Below, piece by piece: positions 1 through 10,571 of a stretch of 64,000 nt of DNA. Within the stretch, counting starts at the first letter, position 1; the number at the start of each line of letters is the position of its first letter. The DNA lies in assembly GCA_015499995.1 (NCBI GenBank), contig JADNRV010000029.1:248001-312000 (forward strand), read 5' to 3'. Source of the DNA: Flammula alnicola (taxonomy: Eukaryota > Basidiomycota > Agaricomycetes > Agaricales > Strophariaceae). The position numbers were made by a program, and so were the translations under genes. The notes under the pieces were generated by a model that was not told the DNA's origin, made no database searches, and worked only from the letters and a program-made list of their open reading frames with translations.

Positions 1-1155
1 TGAACGGAAGAGCTTGGGTGGCAGGAAATTCAAGGACATCGCGTGGGTCAAGGAGGGAGTCAGACTGCATTAGGTCAGGATACGGTGTGATAGCGTGTGG
101 AGGTTCTAGATAGATGCTCAGCAGGACATTCGCTCACACGCAATTCTTGGACGTACTTGAATCGTCTTTTATCTTCCATTGCTCTGTCTTTACGCATTCG
201 AGACCCTGTTCGACAACCCTCGGATTAATGAGAGCGACACATGCGTCGGCTTTTGGTGCATCGACGCTGGGGGCCTTGAGTTCCGCACCATGGCGCAACA
301 AGAAGGTAAGAATCGGCACGACGGCTTGCAAGTCCTTGTCCTTGTTTTCCTCGTACAAAAGCCATAACCGCTCGAAATCTTCCATTTCGTTCATTGACAG
401 GCTGCCCAGCACGTCCAGGGTGGTAGGTGTTTCCAACAGAGCACAGACATAATCGTATTGGGTACCACCTAGGAATTGTTGGTGTGAACACTGAAATCCG
501 ATCAACAACCTGAAAACTTGCCTCGAGCTTCCACTGCTTCTTTCGCCTCCTTCGAGAACCATGTCGGAAAATACTCGTTGGGATCAAAACTATTCATGTA
601 TGCCGATGTATAACTCTCTTCCTCTTCAAGACTTAGATCCTCAAACGGCGATGTATCTGCAGGAGAATGAATGAATGAATGAATGAAGGCCAAGGACAAC
701 GCAGGTCCTCTGCGACGTACCTTCCACAAAGTTCGCTGGATCAATGAATGAAACTGGTTCTGGTTCTGAACGAAAATGAGCCCATATTTCGGAAGACATG
801 TACATCCGACGCGCACCTTCGACCTGTTGTGTACCTTCTAACTGTTGTGCTGGATTTGAGGGTTGGCTCGGAGACCCCGACGCAGCTATCTAGAATGAGC
901 ACAACCGACAATAAGAGCTTCTTCAAGCATACCTCCGAATGCTTTTGGTAGTACCTCCTCGCCCTCATCTTCCTCCAAACCAAAAAACTGTGCATCCACC
1001 GCTGCCATTTTTTTCCGTTTGTTCACCGTACTTGTGGCACCAAACTTCTGACATGTCGTGGTAGCAAAAGCCCTATTGAGGTTCCTGCTACATGCTGCAG
1101 ATCCCTTCACGCGAACTGCGCGCGAAATTGGGCGTAGCAACAGCAGCCTGTTCAT
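1..1155 (-). CDS. Hypothetical mitochondrial protein, 3' end cut by window edge
   Basis: I do not recognise the family. The start at 1155 opens a basic, Ser/Thr/Arg-rich, acid-free leader (MNRLLLLRPISRAVRVKG) that looks like a mitochondrial presequence. Exon 1 ends near 942 in PKAFG; exon 2 (about 835-721) reads GTQQVEGARRMYMSSEIWAHF; exon 3 (about 658-512) reads DTSPFEDLSLEEEE; exon 4 runs from about 470 and contains GGTQYDYVCALLETPTT. Donor and acceptor phases agree at these junctions. The last long frame stops at 134, but a GTGTGA donor just upstream and a downstream frame reading DPRDVLEFPATQALPF suggest one more exon running out of the window. It diverges from the PITH gene with only about 180 bp between starts. 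A mitochondrial ribosomal or translation factor is possible, but this is a guess. Confidence 0.55.
667..690. repeat. (ATGA)n microsatellite in an intron
   Basis: Five to six tandem copies of the tetranucleotide ATGA/TGAA lie in the intron between exons 2 and 3 of the mitochondrial-protein gene. It is the clearest tetranucleotide microsatellite I noticed in the window. Confidence 0.8.
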
Positions 1156-1337
1156 GGAGGTGCAGGGGAGGTCAAGAAATTTGTGACCAGGTCGGGATCA
1201 GACGCAGTGGGCGTTACCCAAAACGGCGAGGGAAAATCGGCTAAAAAGGAAATTACGCGTCTTATGTGGTGACCCCGGTTCAATCCTCACCGCGGTCCTT
1301 GACTTATACCCTGTCTTTCTACCACATACCACATCTA
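1156..1337. promoter_or_regulatory. Shared bidirectional promoter region
   Basis: The 182 bp between the divergent ATGs of the mitochondrial-protein gene and the PITH gene must hold both promoters. I see no clear TATA box. Confidence 0.4.
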
Positions 1338-2199
1338 ATGGCCTCTAATAATTCGGATTCTGCGCACAATTCTCTGGCGGCGGACTTGGGCGGGACGGAT
1401 CTGTCCAACTTATACCGGGTCATCGATAAACACAAGTGAGCGCCCAAGTTCAGGGAGTGTTCGCAAGCTCATCTCGTCTCGAGTCAAGCGTTTATGGCCT
1501 CAATTTAACAGTGCCAGAAGATGCGAGGGAAGTCATTAAGCCTTGGGACGAAAGAGAAGATAACACGAAATACGTCGATTCTAATGTCGATGATCAGGTG
1601 GGCATTACATCGGCTGACTCTCTTCACGCTGAAGATTGACCATCTTCCACGGATTGAAGCTTATCCTCCATATTCCGTTCATGGAGAACGTGCGAATTAA
1701 GTCTATTCTCTTGAAACTAGGTGAGGTGGTCGCTAGGCACTATATCAGAGACCTAACTCGACGGCTTGCAGGCAGGGGAGAAGTGACCCCGCGTCACATC
1801 CGAATCTATGCCAATCGCTCGACTATCGTCGACTTTGCAGAGGCAGAGACGACGAAACCTCACCTTAACATCAGCCTCCTGGAAGGCGAGACCGGAGTAG
1901 TTGAATATCCACTGAGAGTGGCCTCGTTTGCGAGTGTTCATTCACTGTCGTTATTCTTTGTAAGCATCCTTGAGTCCTCTTCTGTAGCGCTTCAAGTCCT
2001 CATACATGTTCATCGAAAGAATGATTCTGTTGGAGGAGAAGGCTCGAGGATATACTACGTCGGATTCAAGGGCGACATGCGATCGACCAAGCGAGAAGTA
2101 AACTCCAAACTAGAAGTTCCTGCTCCTAATGCTGCTGATGCTGCGCTGACCGACCGAGTATCCCATAAGGCGTCTGGGCAGCAGACTACGGCTCGTTGA
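1338..2199 (+). CDS. PITH-domain protein (PITHD1-like)
   Basis: Five exons (1338-1435, 1489-1597, 1660-1720, 1772-1959, 2020-2199) join in phase to give about 211 residues, the same length as human PITHD1. Diagnostic PITH features appear in order: VIKPWDERED near residue 48, the acidic strand YVDSNVDDQL, HIPFMENVRIKSILLK, the segment RHIRIYANRSTIVDF, and near the C-terminus RIYYVGFKGD. PITH domains dock thioredoxin-like proteins to the 26S proteasome; stand-alone PITH proteins have been linked to proteasome-associated and transcriptional roles, and the cellular role here is not shown by the sequence. The C-terminal tail ends GQQTTAR. All introns are GT-AG and 50-62 nt. The least certain splice is intron 1, where the acceptor was chosen because it alone restores the frame and gives VYGLNLTVPEDA. 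Confidence 0.9.
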
Positions 2200-2632
2200 C
2201 AGCAATACACTGCATAGAAGACGGTAGCCTACTGTTAAGTTGTATTATATTTTGTTATCATAAATTGGGATCTTTGGTCATGTATCTGTCGATTCAATGA
2301 CGCTGCTCCCTCAACACAATTGCGCATCTATTAGTATCTCACAAGATGCTCCTAACATCGAAAAATAAATTCATGGATGGCAGTAATAATAGAGGCATTT
2401 GGATATCGTGGACATACTGTGCAGAGCGTGACTGGCATATGTACTACTGTACTCCCAACATAAGAATACTGATGAAGAGTACCATAAGAGAATGAAAACA
2501 ACGACCATATCGAATCAATATATATTTATGTGGTTACAGGTCAACTGTGATGAATAGATAGGTGGCAGCCCGCGCCGCAAGAGGTAGGTAAAAGTCATGT
2601 CGGTGTCGCACCATGAGGGTTGGATAACGAGT
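2200..2632. other. Intergenic, convergent 3' ends
   Basis: AT-rich sequence between the 3' ends of the PITH gene and TPR paralogue 1. I see no gene, repeat or RNA in it. Confidence 0.6.
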
Positions 2633-3789
2633 TCAGTGATAAGTCACGCTAGAACGTCTTCGCCGAGCCATCGATGGATCCATGGACAGCCTCTCCGACG
2701 CCGGCGACGGGGGCTCGCGCGAAGGTGGTTCCGCAATGATGTCGATAACATTGGAGAAGTCGGCGGGAGGGTCGGACTGTCGAGCTCCCCCGGCCCGGAT
2801 GGAACTGGGATGTCCAGCATCCAGAGTAGAGCTTCTTGTACTCCTTGCACCACCACCTCTTCTCTCGGTCGCGGGGTTGAAGTTGACGATCGTTTGGAGA
2901 AGGTCCACGTCGTTGGGGTCGACGGAGCCCATCGCCTGTGGAGCGTAGTATTTGGCATCAACCAAATCCTGCTCCCTGCCTTCCTTCTGGTATCGAGAGA
3001 AGAGGGCCCAAGAAAGGTTGCAGAGAGATGGAGTGCAGTGAGGATGGTCGGGGGGATCAGTTGAAGAGTAATTTTGTAGAAGTTGATGGTAGAGCTGCGG
3101 TCGCCGGGGCGCAATTCTTGATTCAAATTGAAGCGAGTGCGGTGTGCACCGGCCAGGTTGTAGGTGCAGTCCGCCATGATGGACTTATATGAATGCTGTG
3201 CGCAGAGTGTGTATGCTTTCGTCAGATATTCGATGGCACTGTCGATTCTATTGTCGGTCTGGGATTCGTGGTCGCAGTACGTCGAAATCGCCATACCGAG
3301 CCGCATAGCAGCCATGATATGGGTTTTGGCGTCGGTTGGGGTGATGTCGTGAGCCTCTTGAAATATTCTAATCGCGTTTTCGATCGCCGACTTGGCCTCG
3401 CACTTCCAATAGCGTTCCATGTACGCATTTCCGAGGTTGGTGAGTAAGACGGGATATCCCTCTGGCTTGGGATTGCGCTCCTTCCAAAGTGATAAGGCTT
3501 CTTCCTGGAGCGCGATGACCTTATCCAATTTGTCTTCGGGCCGGTTGGAGAGTTCGTATGAGTTCCAAGTCGCAGTGGCGAGGTTGACGAGGGTCGTGGC
3601 GAGCTCTTGATGATCAGGCCGACGTTGTTCGACTGCCTCTTCGTAAGAAACGATGGCCTTCTCCAGGTGACTTTTTGACTGCTGAAATTTCTTATACGCT
3701 TCTTTGGCCTTTTCATATGCAGCGTCCGAAGGATGGGGCGGGTAAAGGCAGTTGCGAATAAGTCGAGCGATGGTCTTGATGATTTCCAT
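2633..3789 (-). pseudogene. TPR-repeat protein, paralogue 1, frameshifted
   Basis: The start at 3789 (MEIIKTIARLIRNC) matches the start of its tandem paralogue 3 kb away (MGIIKAIARFFLSC). The helical repeats resemble TPRs: ATTLVNLATATWNSYELS, LLTNLGNAYMERYW, MRLGMAISTY and YNLAGAHRTRF. After the segment TLQLIPP the frame is lost. The paralogue-like C-terminus (PSLCNLSWALFSRYQ, then DPNDVDLLQTIVNF) continues in another frame to a stop at 2633. The switch falls on a run of six G on the plus strand (3050-3055); seven would keep the frame. The 5' leader holds a GT-AG intron ending in TTGCAG just before the ATG, also present in paralogue 2. It is either a real one-base loss or a sequencing error. 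Function unknown; TPRs suggest protein-protein interaction. Confidence 0.75.
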
Positions 3790-5562
3790 GGTGTGTAACT
3801 TGTATGTAGAGGAACGGGAGACCTGCAATAAAGAAATAAAAAATGAGTTTGCAAAGCGAGGGAAGGGCGTATTTGGTGTACCTGAATAAATGTGAATCAA
3901 TAAAGACGAGAGGGAAAAATTCGAAAGCTCGATGTCAATGAGTGGGTTACAACCAAGCTGAGAGTGCGCAGCACTCAGGATGTATGAAGGCCTGGAATCT
4001 GGAATGCGTGAATATCCTGGCCCCGGTTCTTATAAACGTCCACTGCAGCGCCATGATAGACATTAGAGTCCTCCGATGGGCTCCGCTTTTGGCCATGGTC
4101 AATGAAAGTGACGGTATGTACTGCTGATTGGTACAGCCTTCCAGCCGCGTGGTTGAGCTTAACTGTTGTTAATTCAATTATCTGTGCTTAGATGCCGTCA
4201 ACGTGTGGGGTACAATTATAGCTATCGTTCGCCGATGACATAGATCGCAGCTGGCAGTCCTAAGAATACTTTCCGAACAAGTATGGTCCCTGATCGTGAG
4301 CGGGCGATGGCCTTGCCCGACTCGCCATGGCTATACCATCGGCTTGGAAGGTACACTGAAGATGAGAAGAGCCAAGTTCGTAGGCTGTGCGAATGCGATC
4401 TGGCTGGACTCGCTAGGAGGGCATGGCGTAGCTGTGGGAAGAAGGCCCTCAACCCAACAACGTCCATTGTCGGTAAACGGAAGGATTTTATTGTCGGACG
4501 TTCGACTGCTCTCTGTTGACCGTAGTTTAAGACGTAGGGTCTATCACTGTGGGGGACTGAATTTGACCTGTTTGAGCCGAATTTTGACGTCTTTGGCAAA
4601 TAGAGCTACGCTCTTCGCGGGTTCAATGTGGCTGCCAATCATCCTCGAACAGCGCGAATGTCTAAAACACACAGTTAGTAGTCGGATTCTCTCACATAGC
4701 CATCTCTTCTCCCATGGTAAATATTGCCAAAGCTTTGGGCTGGAGAGAAACTTTCTGGAGATGTGGTTATTCGGCGCGTTGAAAGTGCGTGGCGGGTACA
4801 CCTATCGATTGGGCTAAGGCAATAACCGAGAACCTGGCCGACGAAGATGCTTCTCCATAGTAGGCAAGATCAGACTGGCTGGTTAACGGGTAAGGAGAAT
4901 GACGCGTTCATTTCGCGCCGAGAAAATTTTAAGTGATCAGGATGGATGGGTGTTTTCATTCAGGCTGAATCCCGAGCCCCAGAAGTTGTAGAATCGTCGT
5001 TTTAGCAGACAAAGTATGACGAAATGACGTGCCTAATTCAAGTTGCGTGTGTCAGCGTTATTTCAGAACAACAACATTGCGCTCCAGCGTACCTCCTTAG
5101 CGGTTTCGTTGCTTACTAGGTTGAAATAACGCGTACCAGCAGAGTTGACAGTTTAGAACGAGATGGGGGTCGATTGAAAAAATGAAATCAGAAATCAACG
5201 CAGCGACTCGGAATGGTCCATGGACCGCATTCTATTTTTGGACGTCTTGATGTAAGTTGATGTTCTTTCTTGATGCAAAAAACCTTCGCGTCGATACCAA
5301 GTCATAGGTATACATAGGTATTACATTGGATGCATACCGTAAGTACCAGGCATACATATATATCTTTTTGAAATACTTTGAATCAGCCAGGTGTTCAAGT
5401 TGCTAGCGAAATAAAGCACATGTAAGTTGATCATACTTATTGAAACCAACATATTAAGAGTTCTAGTACCATGAGAGAATAAATCGCAAAAAAAGAATTT
5501 GACTAGTAAATAATGAAGTAACCACATCTGCGAAAGAGTCCAGTTTCGGCCCAGGCCATGCC
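3790..5562. other. Intergenic between TPR paralogues
   Basis: This contains the 5' leader and leader intron of TPR paralogue 1 (up to about 3880) and its promoter. Overlapping frames at 4222-4817 on both strands have no homology I recognise and no intron logic. A palindromic GGTCCATGGACC lies near 5216. No further gene seen. Confidence 0.5.
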
Positions 5563-6624
5563 CTAGCGATCAGATTTTTTTCGCTCTGACCGAGTAGTTC
5601 GCGCATCCTTCGAAGACCTCCTTGCCGAAGTGGGAACAGCCGCTTCGGGCACCCGCGAAGGTGCCTCCTCTTTGGTGTTGATAACCTCGGGGAGGTCCGT
5701 GTAAGCAGAGGGTTGCTGGATCTCTTCGACTCGAGCAGTAGTACTCGGATATCCAACATCCAACGTAAAGCTCCTAACACTCCACGCATCCGAGCCGACT
5801 TTCTCAGAAGATGGGTCAAATTCCAGGATCTTCTGCAATTTCTGTTGCGAATCTTCATCGTTTGGATCGACGAAGTTCCGAGCGGAACGGGCGCAATCTT
5901 TGGCATGGTCAAGATCTTGTTTCTTGCCTGCCTTCTGGTATCGTCGGAGAAGAGCCCAAGAGACGTGGCAGAGCGACGGACCGCGATATTTGTGTCCAGC
6001 TGGGACGAGCTCGAGTGTGGCTTTAAAAAACTTGATGGTAGCGTCGAGGTCCTCGTCTGAGTGCGATCCTTGGACGAAGCGAGTATGGTGTGCGCTAGCG
6101 AGATGGAAGACGCACTTCGCCGTGACCGATTTGTACGAGCACTGATCACAGAGAGAGTAGGCTGCACTAAGGTAGTCGATAGCTTCGTCAATTTTATTGC
6201 TGGCCTGCGATTCCGTATTGCTGCCTGTCAAAAGAGCCATGCCGAGGTTGGTGAGCAAAAGTGGATAATCTTTTGGCTTGGGATCGCGCCCCTTCCAAAG
6301 CAATAGGGCTTCTTTATCCAATTCGATGACTTCGTTTAACTTGTCTTGGGATTTGTTGGATAGCTCATAAGAGCTCCAAATTGCAGCGGCGAGGTTGATG
6401 AGGGTAGCTCCGAGTTCAGGGTGATTGGGGCGGCGAAGTCGGACGGCCTCACGATAGAGCGCAATTGCGCTGTTGAGGTGAGATTCCAGTTGTACCCCAT
6501 TCGGGTCGGTCGGATGAAGGAATTGCTCGTATGCCGAAGTCGCCTGTTCGAATACAGCTTCTGATTGATCGGGGGAATAAAGGCAGCTTAGGAAAAATCG
6601 CGCGATCGCTTTGATGATCCCCAT
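5563..6624 (-). CDS. TPR-repeat protein, paralogue 2
   Basis: One uninterrupted coding exon of about 353 residues starts at ATG 6624 (MGIIKAIARFFLSCLYSP). TPR-like helix pairs follow: GATLINLAAAIWSSYEL, PLLLTNLGMALLTG, and CVFHLASAHHTRFV. The later half reads RGPSLCHVSWALLRRYQ and then a Ser/Arg/Lys-rich tail ending ERKKSDR. It is about 45 residues shorter than paralogue 1 in the middle, exactly one repeat unit, consistent with unequal recombination between LG(N/M)A helices. A leader intron (GTAAGT to TTGCAG) sits just 5' of the ATG, as in paralogue 1. No catalytic domain is visible. A scaffold or adaptor role is possible; nothing more specific can be supported. Confidence 0.75.
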   Translation of the reverse strand: MGIIKAIARFFLSCLYSPDQSEAVFEQATSAYEQFLHPTDPNGVQLESHLNSAIALYREAVRLRRPNHPELGATLINLAAAIWSSYELSNKSQDKLNEVIELDKEALLLWKGRDPKPKDYPLLLTNLGMALLTGSNTESQASNKIDEAIDYLSAAYSLCDQCSYKSVTAKCVFHLASAHHTRFVQGSHSDEDLDATIKFFKATLELVPAGHKYRGPSLCHVSWALLRRYQKAGKKQDLDHAKDCARSARNFVDPNDEDSQQKLQKILEFDPSSEKVGSDAWSVRSFTLDVGYPSTTARVEEIQQPSAYTDLPEVINTKEEAPSRVPEAAVPTSARRSSKDARTTRSERKKSDR

Positions 6625-8263
6625 GAATAAGATGAGCAGAACTGCAATAAAGGGATGAGATATCAATTTACATCCGTAGTAACTTTGGATGGACTTACTT
6701 CGAAACGGAAATGAATCTTGAAGGACAATTCCAGAGGCTTAACGAACAGAGATGTTAATGTTGTGGAGGTCAGAGAGTGATGTACCGACAAATACGAAGC
6801 CGTTATTCAGTGCGGAAGAAAGCTTCGTGTGCGCTACTTATAGGGCCCTTGGCAGCGCCTCGATGGGCGCCTCTGCTGGCACAGAGGTCGATCGGCACAG
6901 CTTTCTTGCCTCATGTTCGACTCGTGTTTTGCTGTCTGCGTTATAAATGAATTATCGGTACCTGGATGCCGCGACCCTAATGCGATACGGATAGTCAGCC
7001 AATGATATGTCGAAGCTTCATTGAATCATGGAGGCGTTTAGTCCTGAGGAGACAGTGAACATTCCTGATTCGGCTCGTGATGGCTATGTTTCGCTGGACG
7101 GAAAGTATATTCAGCATAAACAAGAACCTGAGGGATTTGGGCCGTGCAAAAGCGATTGAATTGGATCGAATTGGATCTGTGAGAGGTTATACGGAGGAAG
7201 AAATGACCGATAAACCAGTCCAATGATGCGAGCAGATGGAAGGAAATACGTCTCGGAAGAGAACAGGTTACGTTCCATACAGTTCGAGGACCAGAGCGCT
7301 GGCGGGACCAGAGCGCTGCAAGGTACGCTTTCGAGCCATTTTCTCTCTTGAACCTTTCGCGATAGCTTTCCTTTCCGTTCATCAAACAGGATGCTGCTAA
7401 TCGTGATGTTGTCTGAGCAAGCGCGGTAAAACGAAGCTACGCTCCCCGCGGAAGGAAATTGGATGCAAAGCTAGCCGTGCCGGACATGAGGAACACTCTG
7501 AAAGTCTGCCTTCTGGCACACTGAAACTGCATGGCAAGTCCGCAGTGACACGGCGCATACCATTTGCCCAACTTGATAAAGATGAATTTATGCACCGGTC
7601 GAGGAAAAAGGGCTGATCAGCATGAAGCTATAGTATCAGCTTAGAACTGCCAAAGACAAAAATCCACAAAAAGCTCACGGTGCTTGGTTCGTGCGTCTCT
7701 TGGAACTGACATCTCTTGTCCCTGTCAATTGATTGATAGCCAGGAATAGGAAGATAAAAACAGCTTACCTCCTCTCTGCCTTGCTTTGGATTGTAGTGTC
7801 CCCCGTTATGTGGTCCATTGCTTGAGGAAGTTAAAAGTTAAACAGGTAGTGAGTTAGGTGACAGAAAGTTGAGCAAGGGAGAGATGGTGGGTGACCATGT
7901 CTATTTGTAGACAATATTAGGTAATGATGCCTATTGCGGGCCGTTCTCCCCATCCTCTGAGTCCTTGTCAATCATCCCTCTAAGTCTGAAGATATAATTC
8001 ATGAGCACGTCAATACACTCATATGAAATGTCATCTGATGTTGATTTTTATCAATGCCTAGGGTCATGCTGGACTTGGACTCGGCTGAGGAACCGTCCTT
8101 CGTTCAATTGCAACGTCGGTCTCGACCAGTGGTTGGCCAGTGGTACGCATCGCGTTCTCTTATTTCTCTTGCCCTGATTTTTCCTCATGTTCTGGTCAGC
8201 TGGAGTAGGCATTTAATTTGCGATGTAGGATGTCGAGGTCTTTACGTTGACATGAGAAGGGCG
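6625..8263. other. Intergenic, TPR 2 to lectin 1
   Basis: This holds the 5' leader of TPR paralogue 2 and the promoter of lectin 1. The 115-codon reverse frame at 7038-7385 shows no family features. A GTCGGTCTCGAC motif at about 8114 is shared with the lectin 2 promoter (about 10373). Confidence 0.5.
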
Positions 8264-8270
8264 TATAAAA
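8264..8270 (+). promoter_or_regulatory. TATA box of lectin gene 1
   Basis: TATAAAA lies 76 bp before the ATG. The tandem paralogue has the same heptamer 67 bp before its ATG, which supports function. Confidence 0.6.
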
Positions 8271-8339
8271 CATCGATACACCTTTCGGAGAGAATTCGAA
8301 TTCGAACAAACAACGATACCCTCTGAATATTCAGAAAAC

Positions 8340-9556
8340 ATGCTCTCCATTCTCTGTACTCTCTTGTTTACTCTTTTAACAATCGGACATCCATTATCCC
8401 CTCGACAAGTGGACGAAAGGACATACGTGGTACACAACAACTGTCCGGGCCAAATCAACCTCTTCGTCGGGGGTGATCTTGACGCCGTCCTTCCAGCGGG
8501 AGGCAAATTCTCCGAGGTTGCGAGTACTTTTGCAGGCTTTTGGTACACGGACGCGAATGGCGGTCGATACACCGGCGTCGGGACAACCCGGGCTGCGTTT
8601 TGGGGGGTAAGGCAGCTTACCCTTTCACCTACACCTGAAATAGTGATCGATTTGTGTAGGACAGCTATGGGATCATCAAAGATCCAGGAGGCATCAACAC
8701 TGGAATGACAGTAGTGCCCAGACACGCACCGACAGTAAGATTCAGTTATGTTAGGAGAAATTTATCTAATACATTGGCGCAGACAGAAGGATTCTGCACC
8801 TCCATAGCTTGCGAGGACTCCCAGTGTCGCCAAGGCTTTACTGGTATCCCGGGATTCCCGAATGATACCAGCCCTCTTCCTTACCATCACTGCCCTTTCA
8901 ATAACACGACTTTTGACATAACGTGGGTATGGTCTACCACCACTGCTTCACGACACTTATGTTATGTAGGTTTTGCCCCAATGGAATATTCCCAGCGAAT
9001 GCGGGCGCTGAAATCCACCCCAATAGCGACAGCGCGAAGTGCCTCGACGTTCGTGGCGCAAACTTCGCAAATGGAACTCCTGTCCAAATGTTCGTCCTTT
9101 CCCATCTTAATCGCGCCTTATCTGACAGTTTACGAAGATATGATTGTAATGGGACCGGTGCTCAAAAGTGGTTCTACGTACGAGGTAGCACAAAAGTCCA
9201 AGTGGCAGGGACAAACTTCTGTCTGGATGCTGGCTCAAGTAAGATTACGAGCTCCATTCTCCGTCTCACGCAAAACTGACTCCGGCCTAAAAGGTCCCGC
9301 AAGCGGCGTCGGTCTGAAAATATGGCAATGCTACGACGGCTTAGCGGCCCAGCAGTGGTATTATACCAACGATAACCGAATTGCCCTCGAAGGAAAGGGT
9401 ATGTACATCCCCGATTTCGTGGTCGGGTTGACCGTACTGACCGGCTTATTAGGCCAATGTATGGATTTGACCAATGGGGTCCTCGCAAATGGAAACCAGG
9501 TGCAAACCTGGCAATGCACCGACTTTAATGCCAACCAGATATGGAATCCCTTCTAA
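8340..9556 (+). CDS. Secreted protein with C-terminal ricin-B-type (beta-trefoil) lectin domain, copy 1
   Basis: Seven exons (8340-8606, 8660-8734, 8783-8922, 8970-9089, 9138-9238, 9294-9398, 9453-9556) splice to about 303 residues. A hydrophobic signal peptide (MLSILCTLLFTLLTIGHP) precedes a domain that opens RTYVVHNNCPGQINLF and is rich in Gly and Cys. This part is vaguely like thaumatin-type N-termini, but I am not certain. The second half carries three QxW-type repeats typical of ricin-B/CBM13 lectins: AQKWFYV, AQQWYYT and NANQIW, with EIHPNSDSAKCLDVRG at the start of the trefoil. The likely role is binding galactose-type glycans outside the cell. There is no enzymatic toxin chain. Two introns use the unusual GTTCGT/GTGGGT donors; their use is supported by identical positions in copy 2. 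Confidence 0.87.
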
Positions 9557-10504
9557 TGCGACTTCGTTCCGATATTGACGACCCGGGCCCGATATTATTC
9601 TCTCCAAGACATTGTTCTCTCCAGTTCGTTCTTAGCATTGTAGCTTAATTTTATGTGGCCCTTTCTCATTTTTATTCGGACAATGTAATTAAATAACCTG
9701 AAGTCCATCTTCACTCATGTACTTTTAGTTGTAAATTTAAAGCATGGCCATTCGTATTGAATATCGTTTTGAAGAAAGCTTAAGTTTTGCGGTCGCCGTC
9801 ATGAGAATGCGAATGCTTGCTACATGTCCATCCTTCGGCATATCCTAGGTAGTCATCTTCAACTCACTCGAAATTCACATATCGACACCTGGATCTCCAC
9901 GTCGTTCCATTCATATTCAGTAGTACCAACCCCCCTCCTCTACCGTCTTGGTAACATCCTGGTAAACAAACTGCGGGTCCATACATTCAGCAATCGTAGA
10001 CTCCGAGTCCTGGTCGGCTTAGATCGCCGGCACCAGCATCGGTAGTATAACCCGACCCGTTCGAAGGCCCACTCTTAGACTTCGCCGGCGCATACGCGAA
10101 CGGATAATAAAGCCTTCAATGAAGTTGATAGCCTGTATGCTGTACTCGAATACTTCCAGATATGGGAGGTCTGGACCCGCGTCAAACCTCTATTTATGGA
10201 AAATGGACCGGAAGTTGACGCCGATGCTTCTTTTTCCTTTCCACCATGGTTCATCAATACAGTAAAATTGAAGTTTCTCCTCAGCCACAGGGAATTACAA
10301 AAATATCGCTTGATGTCGAGGCGCGCCTATATCCATGATTATCCAGGGCTTTGACTGGACCCACCAGCGTCAGTCGGTCTCGACTATGGTGTAGATCGCG
10401 TCTGTTGACTCTATGCAAATGCCAGTCCGCCTTCTCAACTGTACGTTCTGGTCTTTGGAGGAAGATATTTATAACGCATGTCAAGTTCTCGCCTTCAGAA
10501 CATG
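9557..10504. other. Intergenic between lectin copies
   Basis: 3' UTR of lectin 1 and promoter of lectin 2. A GTCGGTCTCGAC motif near 10373 repeats the one upstream of copy 1 at a similar distance from the ATG. No gene seen. Confidence 0.5.
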
Positions 10505-10511
10505 TATAAAA
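10505..10511 (+). promoter_or_regulatory. TATA box of lectin gene 2
   Basis: TATAAAA lies 67 bp before the ATG of lectin 2, matching the position in lectin 1. Confidence 0.6.
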
Positions 10512-10571
10512 TGCCCCACCGTCCTTAGGTTTCAGCACCAACAAAATTAATAGCTGAATATTCTTAAAAAC

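Noticed and set aside
4222..4817. Overlapping frames of 125 and 173 codons on opposite strands
   Set aside because: No recognisable domain and no splice-site logic; the strands overlap each other, so at most one could be real and neither has support.
7038..7385. 115-codon minus-strand frame
   Set aside because: No family features, no flanking exons, and it lies in the promoter-side region of lectin 1.
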